Of a stretch of DNA of 64,000 bases, positions 47,613-59,203 are shown piece by piece; position 1 is the stretch's first letter, and the number at the start of each line of letters is the position of its first letter. Under the pieces are notes generated by a model. That model was not told where the DNA came from and did no database searches. It saw only the letters and a program-made list of their open reading frames with translations. Origin of the DNA: Symsagittifera roscoffensis. Lineage: Eukaryota; Xenacoelomorpha; Acoela; Convolutidae. The stretch is taken from NCBI RefSeq assembly GCF_963678635.1, contig NC_087068.1, positions 36,837,436 through 36,901,435 on the forward strand, read 5' to 3'. A program made the translations under genes and the position numbers.

Positions 47613-49985
47613 TAGTGATATGAGAAACTCATATAAACAAAAACAAAAATGATGATAGGTATCAACTAAAGTGATTGACATCCAAATAGGTAGCCGCTCA
47701 CATTTCCCTACGGATGTGAAGTTGAAAAACATAGTAAGTTAAACTTATTGTAAGAAGTAGCAACATTGAAATATGATGTCGTAACTAGCAACACGAAGAA
47801 ACTTTGAGTTTTAGGATTATGCACAGCCCTCTCTCTGGGGAACTAGTTTTTCAGCTTCAGTTTTTGTCCTCCTCTGGATACTTCCACTTGTTTGCCACCC
47901 CTTAGATATCTCTAATGATCAATTCAATCATCACCCCTCCCATCTTATTTACAGGTTTTGAACGCCTCGTACTTCATTGAGTCCCCGAACTCTCGCTCTG
48001 TGCCTCCGAATCTCCTTCGTCCTGGCGGCTGTTCAAAAGACAATCTCTCGAGACTAATGCCGGTCTGTTTTGGCTCTCCTTCCCCCGTTTTGTTTTCGTA
48101 TTCCGCACTTTAGCTCCCGTTCCCTGTTTCTCGTGCTTCGTCGTTCCGCTCGTCCCTTGACCCGCTGCGAGTACTTCTTCCCGCGCCGCAAACTCGACTG
48201 GTAGTCGTAATGGTATCAAGTACAATGGCTGATAGTCCTCACCGTCCGAGTCCTCAGATGGCTCGGCAATTATTGCTTGTTTCGGAATATTTACAGTTTT
48301 TGGCCGCTTCGATTTAGGACTTCGTGTAACTCCTAGTTTCGCACTTGTAGCATTTCGGTCACTGTCGTCGTTTTACGTTTCTTCGGAGCAGTCTGTTTAT
48401 GTTTCGCTGCTACGGCACTTTTTCAAAGTACAGACCAGTTTTTCAATTAGATGGTATGTTTAGATTCAGATACTATAATAGACTTTAATAGTTTGTACCG
48501 GCTTAGCGTACTGCTGGTAGTACGCTGGCAGATGTCGGCGGCCTCCCCACCCCCTTGGTGAGACAAATTGTCCTTTGACCCCTCCTCTTCCTCACTTTCC
48601 ATTTGCTGATTGCTGTCTAGAATCACGAGTTCCTTTCTAAGAGTTGGGGGGAACACCAGGTCCGACCTTTCTGCCCACTTTGAGTGCTGTGGGTAAACAT
48701 TGCGTTAGTCTCCGAACATTTTTGTTTTAGGACCTTACTCCCGTTCAGATTTTTCAGACTTGGTATTTTCAAGAGATTACGCAAAATTTTATCCGCTTCT
48801 CGGCCGTGATGTGCTTCAAAAGGTGTTAGTTTCGTAGTCGCATTTTTTGAGAAACGCAATGCGCCTAACGCTTCGTTGACCATACACTCGAGGTTTATGC
48901 TTCTTTTCGGTTGCATAGGTGAGCACAAATTCATTTACTGGGGAGTATATTACCTCCATGCCTTCGCTGTTACAGAAAATTTTTGCACGTAAAGCTTTTT
49001 GGACGTAAAACATGACCCTTGGTCTACGTGGATTCTTCGAGGTACTCCGTATTGGTAGATATACTTTCCCGAAAGTTTTATACTTTGTCTTTTATCCGAC
49101 GTGTTGATGGAATTAACCATAGCCGATGGCCACTTTGAAAAACTGTCCGTCGCGGCTAAAACATACTTTTTCTCTTCATTTAAATTGCTTATGAGGCCCC
49201 ATAAGTCCAAATGTAAATATTCACACGGTTCCCTTAGTTCGGGAGTGTTCCGACATCTCCTTTGGGTAGCAAGGTTTTTTGGTTCATACCCGCATCCGTG
49301 CACTGTTGACAGTACGTCGCTTTCGCCGCCAGACTTCGGTTCATATAGGGGTACCAAACATACCGAGCTGCCTCGAACACGTTTCGCTTCCCATGCTGGT
49401 AAAGCGAATCCGTGCTTCGACCGGTACTTGGAGTGTTAGACGAATTACCAGTCGCCCGTCTAACCAAATGCAGTTATCCTTGAGTGAAGGATCGTTGGCG
49501 TATTGAGCCCAGTAGGTTCCCCATCTTCGTCAACTCCTCCTTCAGGTTGGTCATCTTTTGTAAGGCTTCTTTAATTTTCAGTAAAATGACATCCGCAGGT
49601 ATGCTTGAAGGGATAAATCCCAAATTAAACAAGTCAACAAGGCTGTAGATTTTGTAACAATTTTATAATCGCGTGGTATTAGTTTTTTAATTGGAACTAA
49701 TTCACCTGGAAATTTAGTGAAATGCACAGAACTGTAATATTTCTCAAATCTCGTGCATATTTAGAGATGGCTGGACTACTAGATATAAAACAGTTATTCC
49801 ATCGCTACTTCCAAATTAGGGTTTAGTCTGATTGGAGAATTTACTTTTGAATCAATTTTGATGACTGAAAAAGAACAATTTGTTATTTATTCCATTTTAT
49901 TTCTTCGTAGTAAATTAGACTTAATGAACCGTCTTCCAGGTGAACGACATATAGCGCACACTGAATATTCCTTTGATTTAGTTGA
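47613..49985 (-). pseudogene. Partial LTR, Pol tail and integrase, Gypsy C copy B
   Basis: Begins (left) with the inner 89 bp of an LTR (47,613-47,701), then the Pol tail (47974-48225), integrase C-terminal part (48623-48934), core (48950-49357, HLDLWGLISNLNEE and VDQGSCFTSKK) and zinc-binding region (49234-49467, CQQC). It lacks the 240-bp nested duplication of copy A, so it is nearer the original. A small insertion at about 48,985 breaks the core frame. Confidence 0.8.
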
Positions 49986-50278
49986 CGTATGCGGTATGTT
50001 AATGTATCAATTTTTATCGGCCTACTATCTCACGCATGTCTTTCCGCTCTCAACCATTGATGTTCGTACGCATATTTCCCGTTCTCGATTCTTCTGGACG
50101 AGTCCTGTTAAAATTGATTAGAACCAGTTTCTTCTATTTCGAACCATACTATTTCGTTTAGCAAGGGGCTGACCATCGACCTTGAAACTAAGGAATTTCC
50201 CTATAGAGTTCAGTTTAGCTACGGTGAATAAGTTATCGTATTGACTAAAAGGCTTTGGGGGTTTTGCTCCGTTTGATT

Positions 50279-50335
50279 TCGCGATTTTTGCCGATTTTTG
50301 CTCCGATTTTTGCTCCGATTTTTGCTGCGATTGAT
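50279..50335. repeat. Short tandem repeat, unit about 15 bp
   Basis: Four imperfect copies of GATTTTTGCTCC within the spacer between integrase and RNase H of element C. The rest of 49,990-50,450 is frame-broken Pol sequence without clear motifs. Confidence 0.6.
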
Positions 50336-50454
50336 TTCGCGGTTTATGTTCTCTGACGAAATCGAACGGAATTAGTCTGTCTAGCCATCGTGTTAATCTC
50401 GAAGAAAGGGTTTTGTTTTTCTTAGTATTTCTGTTGAGATATGGAATTCAAGCC

Positions 50455-50880
50455 TTATGATCTGCGAATACAGTAAATGGTCTTCATACATATAGTTTCT
50501 GAAATATTCGGCCCCTCACTCAATTGCCAACAATTCCAGCTCATTAGTGAAGTATTTTTTTCCGCTGCGTTTAAATATTGTGATGCGAATGAGATTGGGC
50601 GCCCCATTTCTGTACCTAATTGTTCGATTACCACTCCGAGACCATTTTGACTCGCGTCACAGATAATTCTAATATCTTTTTGAATATCAAAAGGCTTTAA
50701 TTCGACGATGTTTGCTACCCCCAATTTCATTTTTTGAAACGCGTTTTGACACTGCCAAGAAGCGGTGTTAGTGGCGCTGACAGTTCTGCTATTGCCAGTA
50801 GGTATGTATAAAGAGTGAATCGAGCCCATAAATGATTTTAATTGCGTGACAGTTCTTTGGGGCAGCGAGCGCGTCAATTG
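50455..50880 (-). pseudogene. RT thumb and RNase H, Gypsy C
   Basis: 140 codons open: TQLKSFMGSIHSLYIP (thumb), then IICDASQNGLGVVIEQLG with the RNase H catalytic Asp, RPISFASQYLNAAEK and a broken ELELLAIVW-equivalent. Present once, outside the duplicated block. Confidence 0.8.
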
Positions 50881-50962
50881 GCGTGGTTTTCCGTTTCAGA
50901 TGTGTTACTCCCGATTCCGTAATGCGGTGTCCGAGCCACTCGCAATATTGCTTTGCGAACTC

Positions 50963-51440
50963 TCATTTTGGTTGTTTCAATGATATGGTCTCACGGTTCA
51001 GTTTTTGAAGGCTCATCTCAACCAACGATTGGTTTTCCACTCCGGTTCTCTTGGTTGAAACCAAGATATCATCAATAAAAGCCCACCAGTGAGAAACTGC
51101 AAAGCACGCCCGTTTCTTCACCAAGTGGGATTTGCCCCTACGCATAAGTTAAATCCATCGTGGTAAAGTACTTGTCCCTTTGTTTTTCCTCGGAATTAAG
51201 AAGTCATATCGCTTGTAAAAATTAATCTATGTTCGGCATCTGATTATTAGCTATTGACTATTTTTATGCACCTGTTTATTAGCTTCTCGCAAAGCAAGCG
51301 CTAATATCTCCGAGCTGTCCTTTCTTACGATAAATATAATTGACGAAACAAAATATCGATCCGAACATTCCTTTAATTTTTCTATGTGGCCCTGTGCCAG
51401 TAATTTGTCGATCTCCTTATCCACTTTGCTTGGCGTGTCA
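50963..51440 (-). pseudogene. Reverse transcriptase remnant, Gypsy C
   Basis: Broken frames give SSIIFIVRKDSSE (fingers) and FTTMDLTYA.GQIPLGEETG (first catalytic Asp). After an internal deletion of most of the palm comes WAFIDDILVSTK, an FIDD form of the YxDD box (50963-51145). Both Asp are kept, but the fold cannot be complete. Confidence 0.75.
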
Positions 51441-51995
51441 CTGGCACCCCTCGACGTTTTTGTTTAACCGGTACGAAATTTTTGAAAATTTCAGCCTGGA
51501 CCTTATAATTCCTAATTTTTCCAGTTCTAGTGAAAATTTTGGGAAAAGCTTACTAAAATAATGTTGCCAAGGTTCCATGTCCTGGTACTCTGGTTCTTCG
51601 GTTTGCTCGCTCCCGCATGCAATTTCCGCCTCTTGGGTACTCATAACTGCTCCCCTTGAATTGGTTGGATTGGCGTGCATGAGTTGTGGGCCCAGCTTCC
51701 CCGTGAGGTTGCATCCCACAATTGAGGGTCTGCTTCTGCTTCTTCCGATGACCCTTACTTCTGCTCGTGTTTTCCAACCGTTTGATGCTAAGTCCACGTC
51801 CACTTTTCAAAACAAGTAAAGGCAATTAAAACTCTAGTCTCGAAACTCTTCGTCTTTAGTGTTGTTCTGTTTCAGGTCAACTCCAGTTCTTCCCAATGTT
51901 TTCCTTAAGACCTCCAATGTGAGTATAGATATAGGCGATCCATTGTCAATCCAATTATTCATTGGGTGTCCAGTTATGCTGATCTTTAGCTTTGT
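51441..51995 (-). pseudogene. Aspartic protease, Gypsy C
   Basis: WIDNGSPISIL with catalytic Asp codon at 51945-51947; the family motif D-S/T-G reads DNG here. The C-terminal half (51438-51803) holds RPSIVGCNLTGKLG, matching the IxGxxL region near the protease end. A stop and frame change separate the halves. Confidence 0.65.
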
Positions 51996-52092
51996 CACGC
52001 AATCGTTAATAGTGTCTCCCTCTTGCGTCGTATCGCCATGACCATATAATCATCGAAGCTCTCCGATGACAGCGAATCCCTTTTCAAGAATC

Positions 52093-52905
52093 TTACAGAA
52101 TTAGCATGTTGTGAACTAACATAAACCGAGAGGATATCTTCTCCTTCAAGCATTTCATGCCCTTGATAAGTCCTATTGATTGTCTTACACGTGACAACTT
52201 CTTTCCACAGCATGTCTTCTCAAAATGACCCACTTTGTGCAAAAATTGAACGTGACGAATCTTGTTGGGCATCTTTGTCGGTGTTCCGGAGTGTAATTCA
52301 ACTGCTCGCAATTAAAGCATCTCCGATCTCGCGTTCGGACTCCCCCCATTCTGGTATGTTCCAGGAGTTTTTGTTTCTCGGCACAAATCGTTTTGAGCGT
52401 CCCTGTTCCGCATAATTAAAATAAATCTGTCTTTCACCATTTTTTGCTCCTGAGTACCCAGATTACAACTCGCTGCCATTCCACTGAGTTCCGCGTAGAA
52501 ATACTCCAAACTCTGCCCTTCTTTTCGTTTCCTGGTCAATAATTGATACATTTCGTATGTCTCATTCCGCTCCTTCTTGAAAAACGCAACACATAATTCT
52601 AAAAATTGCGGGTATCGGATCGTTTCCATATCCAAGTGTGGGTGCTGATTATGCAGTGCCCATTGTCCTTCGTGTCTAAGACATAAGTGCAAATTAGAGA
52701 TGAGTGTCCTCTCTCCATCTTACCTTGATTTTCTTCCAACACCTCCCAGTGCAATGATTTGTATTTCTGTTTAGAACTACTCCATGTTTCGCCACTATCG
52801 CCTAAGGAAATCTTTGCTTTCAATGTTTCCAGAGTGGTTGCGGCTCCACTTGATTCGGAGGCCAGAATGCAACAATTCCAAGGGGGGTTTTTCTTCCTCC
52901 ATCCA
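52093..52905 (-). pseudogene. Gag, Gypsy C
   Basis: Segment 52312-52692 contains YPQFLELCVAFFKKERNETY and SLEYFYAELSGMAASCNLG, typical of a Gypsy capsid. The N-terminal part (52599-52823, and back toward the LTR) is in another frame. A decayed knuckle (HKVGHFEKTC) sits near 52,210-52,240 with the first cysteines gone. Confidence 0.75.
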
Positions 52906-52918
52906 CTGGCTAGGCCAT

Positions 52919-53140
52919 ATCAAAGTATGGTAAAACGATACGGTTGTTTAAGGTTATTCAAGTTGATTATAACTCATATAATTCAGACACTGAATGAGAG
53001 GTCAACTAGTAGACAGACCTAGGCTGATTGACAGGCAGGTACCAGCTATCACTTAGTAGTGATATGAGAATTTCTCAAGAATATAAATCATGATAGGTAT
53101 CAACTGAAATGATTGACATCTAAATAGGTAGCCCCTAACA
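52919..53140 (-). mobile_element. 5' LTR of Gypsy C
   Basis: Minus-strand start TGTTAGGGGCTACC, end ACCATACTTTGAT. Immediately inside lies ATGGCCTAGCCAGTGG, whose TGG start suits a primer binding site, though I cannot name the tRNA. It has diverged visibly from the 3' LTR, so the insertion is old. Confidence 0.85.
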
Positions 53141-53145
53141 CAATT

Positions 53146-53560
53146 AAGACGACTGGACTCATAGAATATGGAGAAAGATGGTTTGAGACAAGTGGAGAAT
53201 ATACTTGCAAATCGCGGAAATTTTTGGTAAACAATACAAGGAAAAGTTCGAAATCAGTTGGCTTATTTTCGGGATTCCTAATAACGTAAGCAAAGGGGAG
53301 AAGTTCAGCTGTAGATGTGAAAAAGGCCTTTTTACATGGAGACGATATTAGGAGATCAATTTACATTGTTGTCCATGCAAAACGACAAATGAAGGTGGCT
53401 GCGAATGGATAGCCGAGACAAATCAGAGACAGGTTTTTGTTTTGTGGGATTGCAATTATAGCAACAAGATAATCGAGTGACGTTGACTTCTATAACAAAG
53501 AAGACGAGTGAATAGCAACTGATGAAATAATATCAACTGATGATTAAAAGAACAATTCCA
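53146..53560 (+). pseudogene. Possible Ty1/copia RT fragment
   Basis: AVDVKKAFLHGDDIRRSIYI at about 53,310-53,370 resembles the copia RT motif with first catalytic Asp (DVKTAFLHG-type). Flanking frames carry stops. It lies immediately outside the right target duplication of element C, so element C may have inserted into an older element. One motif only. Confidence 0.45.
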
Positions 53561-54999
53561 ACACTTCCCTCACTCGGGAAAAATTAAGCAAGGTGAAGGT
53601 AAAACTTAAATACTCATACTCTTTCCTCTGGTGACTGGGAAAACAAAGAAGAAATCACAACAAAACAAGTTGTATGGAATTAAAGTGCAATTTAAGAACA
53701 ACATTGATGGGGTGGATGAAGATTTAAGAGCATAACTGATCCATAGGTTTTTATGAAAAACTGTGACTGTCTGAATGGTTTTAAAAATTTCAGTACAGAG
53801 CAATTAATGAAGGCTAGAAAATAGCGATTTAGTGTTCTTAAAATGTTAACGGTATGAGTTGATGCGGAAGAGTTTATCAATTTAGTGTAATTATGCTGAA
53901 TGTGGCTATATCATGGAAAATTTGTTAACTTAGCACTTAGGTTTGTCGAAGATTGTGGCAAAAATCTGTACTTCTGTTTAGATTTTCCCTTCTTCTTGGG
54001 TTGATCCGCAAACTTGGACACTCTAGGTGATTTTGATCCGGAGGTTGAAGTGTGATTACCACTTCTGTCTGGGTCCTAGGTTCAATTTTTCTCGTCTGGA
54101 GTGGGAGAGCTTTTATAAGCATCTTTGGTTTAGCAGCTGAGCAGCTGTGGTTTAAAAAGGGAATGTGAAGTTATATTGAAAGTCTTTGGTTTCTTTCTTT
54201 CAGAAAAGCGATGTCGGCATTTCCAAAATTTTTCCGTTTGGAAGACTAATAGCGGATTCCAACAAGCTAATTGCTTTGTATTTGATTTTGCGATTCTTAT
54301 CTCCCCATTGTTACTAATGGACACATTTCGGAAAAACTTATAAAAGCTTGCGTGTATGGTCAACGGTTGTCTTCTGGATGATGAACCTCGTTTAGTAGGT
54401 GAGGCAGAGGGGTTCAATTAGTATTCTTTTTCCGATGCATTTTTTTTGTTTGCGATACGGAAATCCAGATAGCCGTCCTTCACTTGATTAATTGCCGCCC
54501 AATCATGGGGATTATATGCAGATTGATTAGCTTGGATCTAAAGTTTTTTGCGTTGTTATCAACCAGACTTTTTACTGTGTACTAAGTTTGCAGTTGTACT
54601 TAATTGAAATGCAACTTGATTTCGATTGAATCGTACCTGTTAGGTACCAATTGTTTTGAGATAATGGGCCGTTTAATGCAAATTGTTTTACCCACGGCAT
54701 TAGTAATATGTTCTCGTCTGTATTTATAGGAAAATTTTTTGAAGTTGAAAAAAGAAATGATGTCCCAAGAAAATTTTGTTTTTTTTTAACATTTCTCTAC
54801 ATTTGTTTGCAAAAATAAGTGTTTTATTTTGGATCTTTCAACATAAATGGAGACTAAATGAGCCGAGGAAACTACAATTTGGTAATTTACACTTATACAT
54901 TGAAAGTTATTAAAACTTTTATAGCCTTTGATTTTTCAAAACTTTGATTAATTGCGAAGAAACCATCAGAATTAATTTGATAAAATTAACTCTGAAAAA
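53561..54999. other. Non-coding or unrecognised
   Basis: Short minus frames at 53937-54122 and 54130-54417 (95 codons, Ser/Lys/Arg-rich) have no recognisable motif. They might be the tail of the Bel/Pao element or its LTR, but no paired LTR could be found. Confidence 0.4.
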
Positions 55000-55499
55000 A
55001 ATTCCCTGTTTGAATAAACCAGGAGAATGCAATTTGAAGTACAAAGTTCAGAACAAGTATGTTAATAGTCACATGTTTCACACTAAAAAGTTGTGGAAGC
55101 GAACTGATAAGTTTATTACGTAAAACTTCGATTAAGTGGTCATTGAAGTATTCCAAACTGTGGCCAATCAGATGGCTTTTCTTACAATAATACCATCTTC
55201 ATCCAATGGATTGTAAAGTAAATTAATAATGTTTTCACTGTACCGGTTTCACGTTTTTTCGTCAAAGTATGGCGTTTGGACATTTTGCAAATCTAGAAAC
55301 TAGATCTGGAAAACCCATATCTTTCCTCGCGAGGTGTGTTTTACTGTGAATTTAAATGGTAGTATTTTGCCAACCGAGCGTGTTAATCGGGCGTCATACG
55401 TTTTTTTTTCATTCGCTTGATTCACAGTGCGGATGGATAAATAAGCTTTATAGTCCACTATAACTCCAAAGTTCGATCCGTTAAGGTAGTTCCTGTAAC

Positions 55500-56431
55500 G
55501 TTCGACCTCCCAACTAAACTCAGAAGTTTGAGTTTTTTAGTAGAAAGTTCGCGTCGAGTGTATTAAGTTATCTATATGCGATTAAAAGTGTTTTTTTTCG
55601 GTTTTATAGATTCAAAAATGCGAAATAGATTCGAAATTTCATTTTTTGATCAAAAGTGGGCATAAACTATTCTGTAAGTTAGCTAAATTAGGGACGGAAA
55701 AACTGGTTTGATGATCGAAACGAGACATTTCCACGCTCCACCGAAATGAAGAGCAGATGGCGGGTTAACACGCCAGTCGATTGGCTTCTGCTGAAGATTG
55801 GTAGCTATTTTGTGTTTCTTGATATTTGAGGGTTGTTTCATGATTTGCTTACGTGCGGCAACAAAGTATTCTGCGTTAGCCGAAAATTTACTTTAGGAGA
55901 ACCATGTCGAACCATGAATCTAAAAACTGCTGTTAATTTTTTTTCAGTTGTCAGATTATCAGTAGTTTTCTAGTGGATTGCAAGCTTGTTAAACAAGTAT
56001 AAAGACAAATGGAGTTTTTTCTCTGGTAACGTTTTCAGCAAAGTAGAATGGACCGATGTAGTCAAGTCTAATCTTCTTTAATGGATATGAGATTACGCGA
56101 CATCGAAGCGCCAAGTCATGAAAGGGTTTAAACGTTTCCCTTGAAAGCGGCGACAGAAGAAATAATAATGGCATAAGTGTCTCAAGGTTTTTCTGAGACC
56201 CAAAACTAGGAAGCTTTGTTGCAAGTAGTATCGTACCAATTTGGTGCCGAGGTGCATGTTTTTATGATGAGTGTTTTTAATCATAAATTGAATCGAAGGT
56301 TCCTTTGCATGCCGAAAAATTGGGAACTTAGTTGCACCTGGAGTTAGTGAAGGTCTCACTCGTCCTCGCGCACGATTAGGTTTAACACCCATGAATAGTG
56401 AGTATGATAGTAAAGCATCCTTGTTGTCCAA
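55500..56431 (-). pseudogene. Integrase of the Bel/Pao element
   Basis: Zinc region in 56093-56431 (THHKNMHLGTKLVRYY, then CHYYFFC, where one Cys of the CxxC pair seems to be Tyr). Core start in 55989-56174: RLDYIGPFYF with the first catalytic Asp. FRFMVRHGSPK near 55,900 marks the approach to the second Asp, which is lost in a frame change. Downstream sequence to about 55,700 is only weakly recognisable. Confidence 0.65.
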
Positions 56432-56939
56432 TGCCTTCTTGGTAGTTAAACGCTAAAAAGTATCGGGGAAAGTAGCTCGTTGTGATTGCTCGTCGAGTAG
56501 AGTTTTAGCCATCTCCCGGTCGTCTATTCTAAAATTGGGTTTTCGTTTTTGCCGAAGAATGTCTTTGATTTGTACAACACGACCAGATGCACGGAGTGAA
56601 GAAGCCAATCGGAACATCTCGAAAGATCATTGATTCTTTCCCTTCCTTGCGCTAGTAGAAATGTTTTCCCGTTTCACAATAAAATTGGTATGTAAAATTA
56701 GTGTAGTAGTTCTCTCATTATCTGTAGTTGTGAAAACCGGCTAAGTATCATTAGTTTTGGTTGATGTCAATCAGATTCTGATCAGAGTAGAAAATCCGGT
56801 GGTTACTGTCCCACGTCCTGAAGCAGGATACATCTTGTAACGTGATTGGCAGGTTTCCGTTAACCGGGTATATAATGCTAATGTTGGATTTCAGAAGTGT
56901 TGATCCATGCAAGCTTAGAGTGTTGATCAAGACTCTGTA

Positions 56940-58438
56940 CTTGTGTTGATCCATGCAAGTACAGTCGCACTATCCGTCCAGAAACTATCTTTATATCTGT
57001 CCAGAAATTGACCTTGCTTCTGCCAATCATGAATGATGATTCTTTATGGGCTTAGTTTGAAATAAGGATGTATACGCAATCTGCCATGGCGCACTGAGAA
57101 GCATCGGTGAGAGCATTTACTTGCATATCGCTATGTTTGTCTATATGGACTATAAACCTCGGTAATTTCACAATATTAACTTGACCTCACGGTCGAGTCC
57201 ATTTTTTGATAATCGGGATGTATTCATCAGGAATTTCTTGATCCGAACTTATACCAGATTGCAAGAACTTTCGAAGCAGTATCTAGAGTGTTTTGACAAA
57301 GGGAGCATCAATTCAGAAAGATAAAAGATTCTGGCTACAGTAGACAGAGTTTGACGTAGTGACGTTTCTTTAGCTGTTAAATTGCTTTTCAGTACGGGCT
57401 GAATAATGAGCGTGACATTCGTCGTATCCTACTTCACTCACAAAAGCCGATGAAATGTATTAAAAGTTTCAGGAATGGGTTCGTTGAGAAAATCAAGCCC
57501 TTCTATAGTATTCGATATAATTTCGTTAAAATAGAGTCCCATTTTTTGGAATGCCACCTTTTTTTGCCTTAGTTGATTCCCGGGTTCCAGTAGCTTGCCC
57601 AAGGAATAAACGAAATTATCCATGTAGATTTTATTATGAATTACATGCTGTATATTGGGTTCTTTTTTGCAGAGGTCGACGGCTGTTTGATGCAGTGCAA
57701 AGATCGCAATGGTGGGTGAGCATTTAACTCCGAAGTCTAGACGCGTATTTTCTTACTGCTTTTCGTTTTTATCGTCTTTTTTATGCCTATCTGCATGAAC
57801 AAGCCTTTTGTATCCCCAGAAACTGCTATTGGTTTTTCTCTAAACCTCATTAGCACACAAACACCTCAATAAAAATATACGATCCCGTCTCTAAAAAGGA
57901 ATTGATAGAAATGCCCTTGAATTTCGATGCAGATTTTGATACACTTCGAATTTTACCAGATTTCTGGGGATTTATAACCTGATGATGCCGTAGGTACCAT
58001 TTTGTAACGGACGCAGATGCAGGAAAGTTACGAGTATCACATAACCTTTATCAATATCAGTTGATGATGATTTGTCGTGGAATTGCATTGTGAGTTTGTC
58101 CTTTTGTAGTCGTCATTGTAGAGATTCAATATGAGCTTAAGCAACAACGTAATTGCTTGGCATCGTCATGTTGTTCTTCCAATGCAAATTGATTTGGTAG
58201 CAATTTCCGTCATGTTGAACGCTTTGTTGCATAAAGTCTAACTGCTTAGTATGTGTCTTTGAAAATGGTCCTTTGGTACCTTAGAAGTTGTGCCGAATTC
58301 TTCAACTTTCCGAAATTTTTCAGCAACTTCATTTAAGGAAGCATCCTCGTGTTGCTTTATGTCTATGAAACCGGTTAGATGATAGTTGCACTGCTCATCT
58401 AAAAACTTTTGATGAAGCAGGCGCCGGTTATCGACCAT
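56940..58438 (-). pseudogene. Reverse transcriptase and RNase H of the Bel/Pao element
   Basis: RT start NRRLLHQKFLDEQ (58238-58438). The palm is open from about 57,740 to 57,438, with RLDFGVKCSPTIAIF and the active-site box YMDNFVYS, where the second Asp of YxDD is Asn. RNase H follows: ALTDASQCAMADCVYI near 57,070-57,115 and TDSATVLAWI near 56,950-56,985. The section 57,740-58,230 is too broken to read. Confidence 0.65.
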
Positions 58439-58783
58439 CTCAGCAAAATGCGAACTCCATATGGACTCTCCGCAACGTCTTTGTTCGACATACAGGGACT
58501 GCAGGTAGTTTATTTTTTTTCCAAATCATTTTTTTTGGGATTGTTTCTTATTGCAGTTTAGAACAGCTCAAACGAATTAATTCGTTCTAAAGAGTTACCA
58601 TCGATTTTTATGAGCCTAATTTCGTGAAAATTTTGAGACTCTATTGAAATAATTTGTGGTTTGTGTTTTGATCAGTTTATCAGAGACCGTGATTGACTGG
58701 AGTTACGATTCTTGAGAACGGTCGATCCGTAGAGTGCATGTTGAGACCTATCGCACCAGTCTGCGACTGTTGTAGTGATGGAC

Positions 58784-59203
58784 TCAATGGATATGGATCA
58801 TTTCCGTAGAACTCTGGGTTTTCTTAGGAACCAGCTCGACTGCATATATCATCATATTGTCGTCGATGTGATGGCCATGAAAACTGTTGCATAGATCTGG
58901 AGTTCCCTGTCGTAGTGTATATTTCTTGAGTAGTGCAGTCAAAGCGGATTGGCTGGCAAAACGCAAACGGGTGCCGTTGTTGTATTAGTATCAAATTTAA
59001 TGGCTGCCGTAAAAACAGGGTACGTTGTTAAAGTTCGCACAAGAAAACTTCTGCTGGCTCTTATGTGAGGATAAATGCAGAGTACAGTGACTGGAGGAGC
59101 CATCTATTTGTATCCCTTTGTAGCATTTTTTATACCGTCGCATTTGATTCATTAGTGAAAATTTGCGGGTACGTAGTGGAGAGGCATCATTCTTCCAGTT
59201 CAA
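58784..59203 (-). pseudogene. Gag/protease remnant of the Bel/Pao element
   Basis: Two short open pieces. 58997-59203 has spaced Cys and His (CYKGIQIDGSSSHCTLHLSS) reminiscent of the zinc-binding stretch before protease in Bel/Pao polyproteins. 58784-58966 starts RFASQSALTALLKKY, compatible with the region after the protease active site. Assigned mainly by position upstream of RT. Confidence 0.4.

Larger units (their letters stand above)
44990..49985. repeat. Direct tandem duplication of the 3' part of Gypsy C (about 2.4-2.6 kb unit)
   Basis: 44,995-47,612 and 47,613-49,985 are collinear (for example 45,355 and 47,974, offset 2,619). At the junction, internal sequence (gatttagt, as at 49,975) switches to mid-LTR sequence (ttagtagtgatatgag, as at 45,000) with TTAGT shared. 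The LTR is entered in its middle, so unequal LTR-LTR recombination does not explain it. Confidence 0.88.
44855..53140 (-). mobile_element. Ty3/Gypsy element C with both LTRs and target duplication
   Basis: Flanked by CAATT at 44850-44854 and 53141-53145. The LTRs are 44855-45083 and 52919-53140. Read on minus the order is LTR, gag, protease, RT, RNase H, integrase, Pol tail, LTR, with the integrase end duplicated. RT palm is deleted and all frames are broken. Pol motifs resemble element B (GSIHSL, CDASQNGLGVVIEQ) more than element A. Confidence 0.9.
55000..59203 (-). mobile_element. Bel/Pao retroelement, heavily decayed
   Basis: On minus, in order: gag/protease remnants (58,784-59,203), RT (57,438-58,438), RNase H (56,940-57,130), integrase zinc region (56,093-56,431) and integrase core (about 55,500-56,090). 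The order and the motifs NRRLLHQKFLDEQ, YMDNFVYS, TDSATVLAWI and RLDYIGPFYF are those of Bel/Pao Pol. LTRs could not be identified, so boundaries are approximate. Confidence 0.75.
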
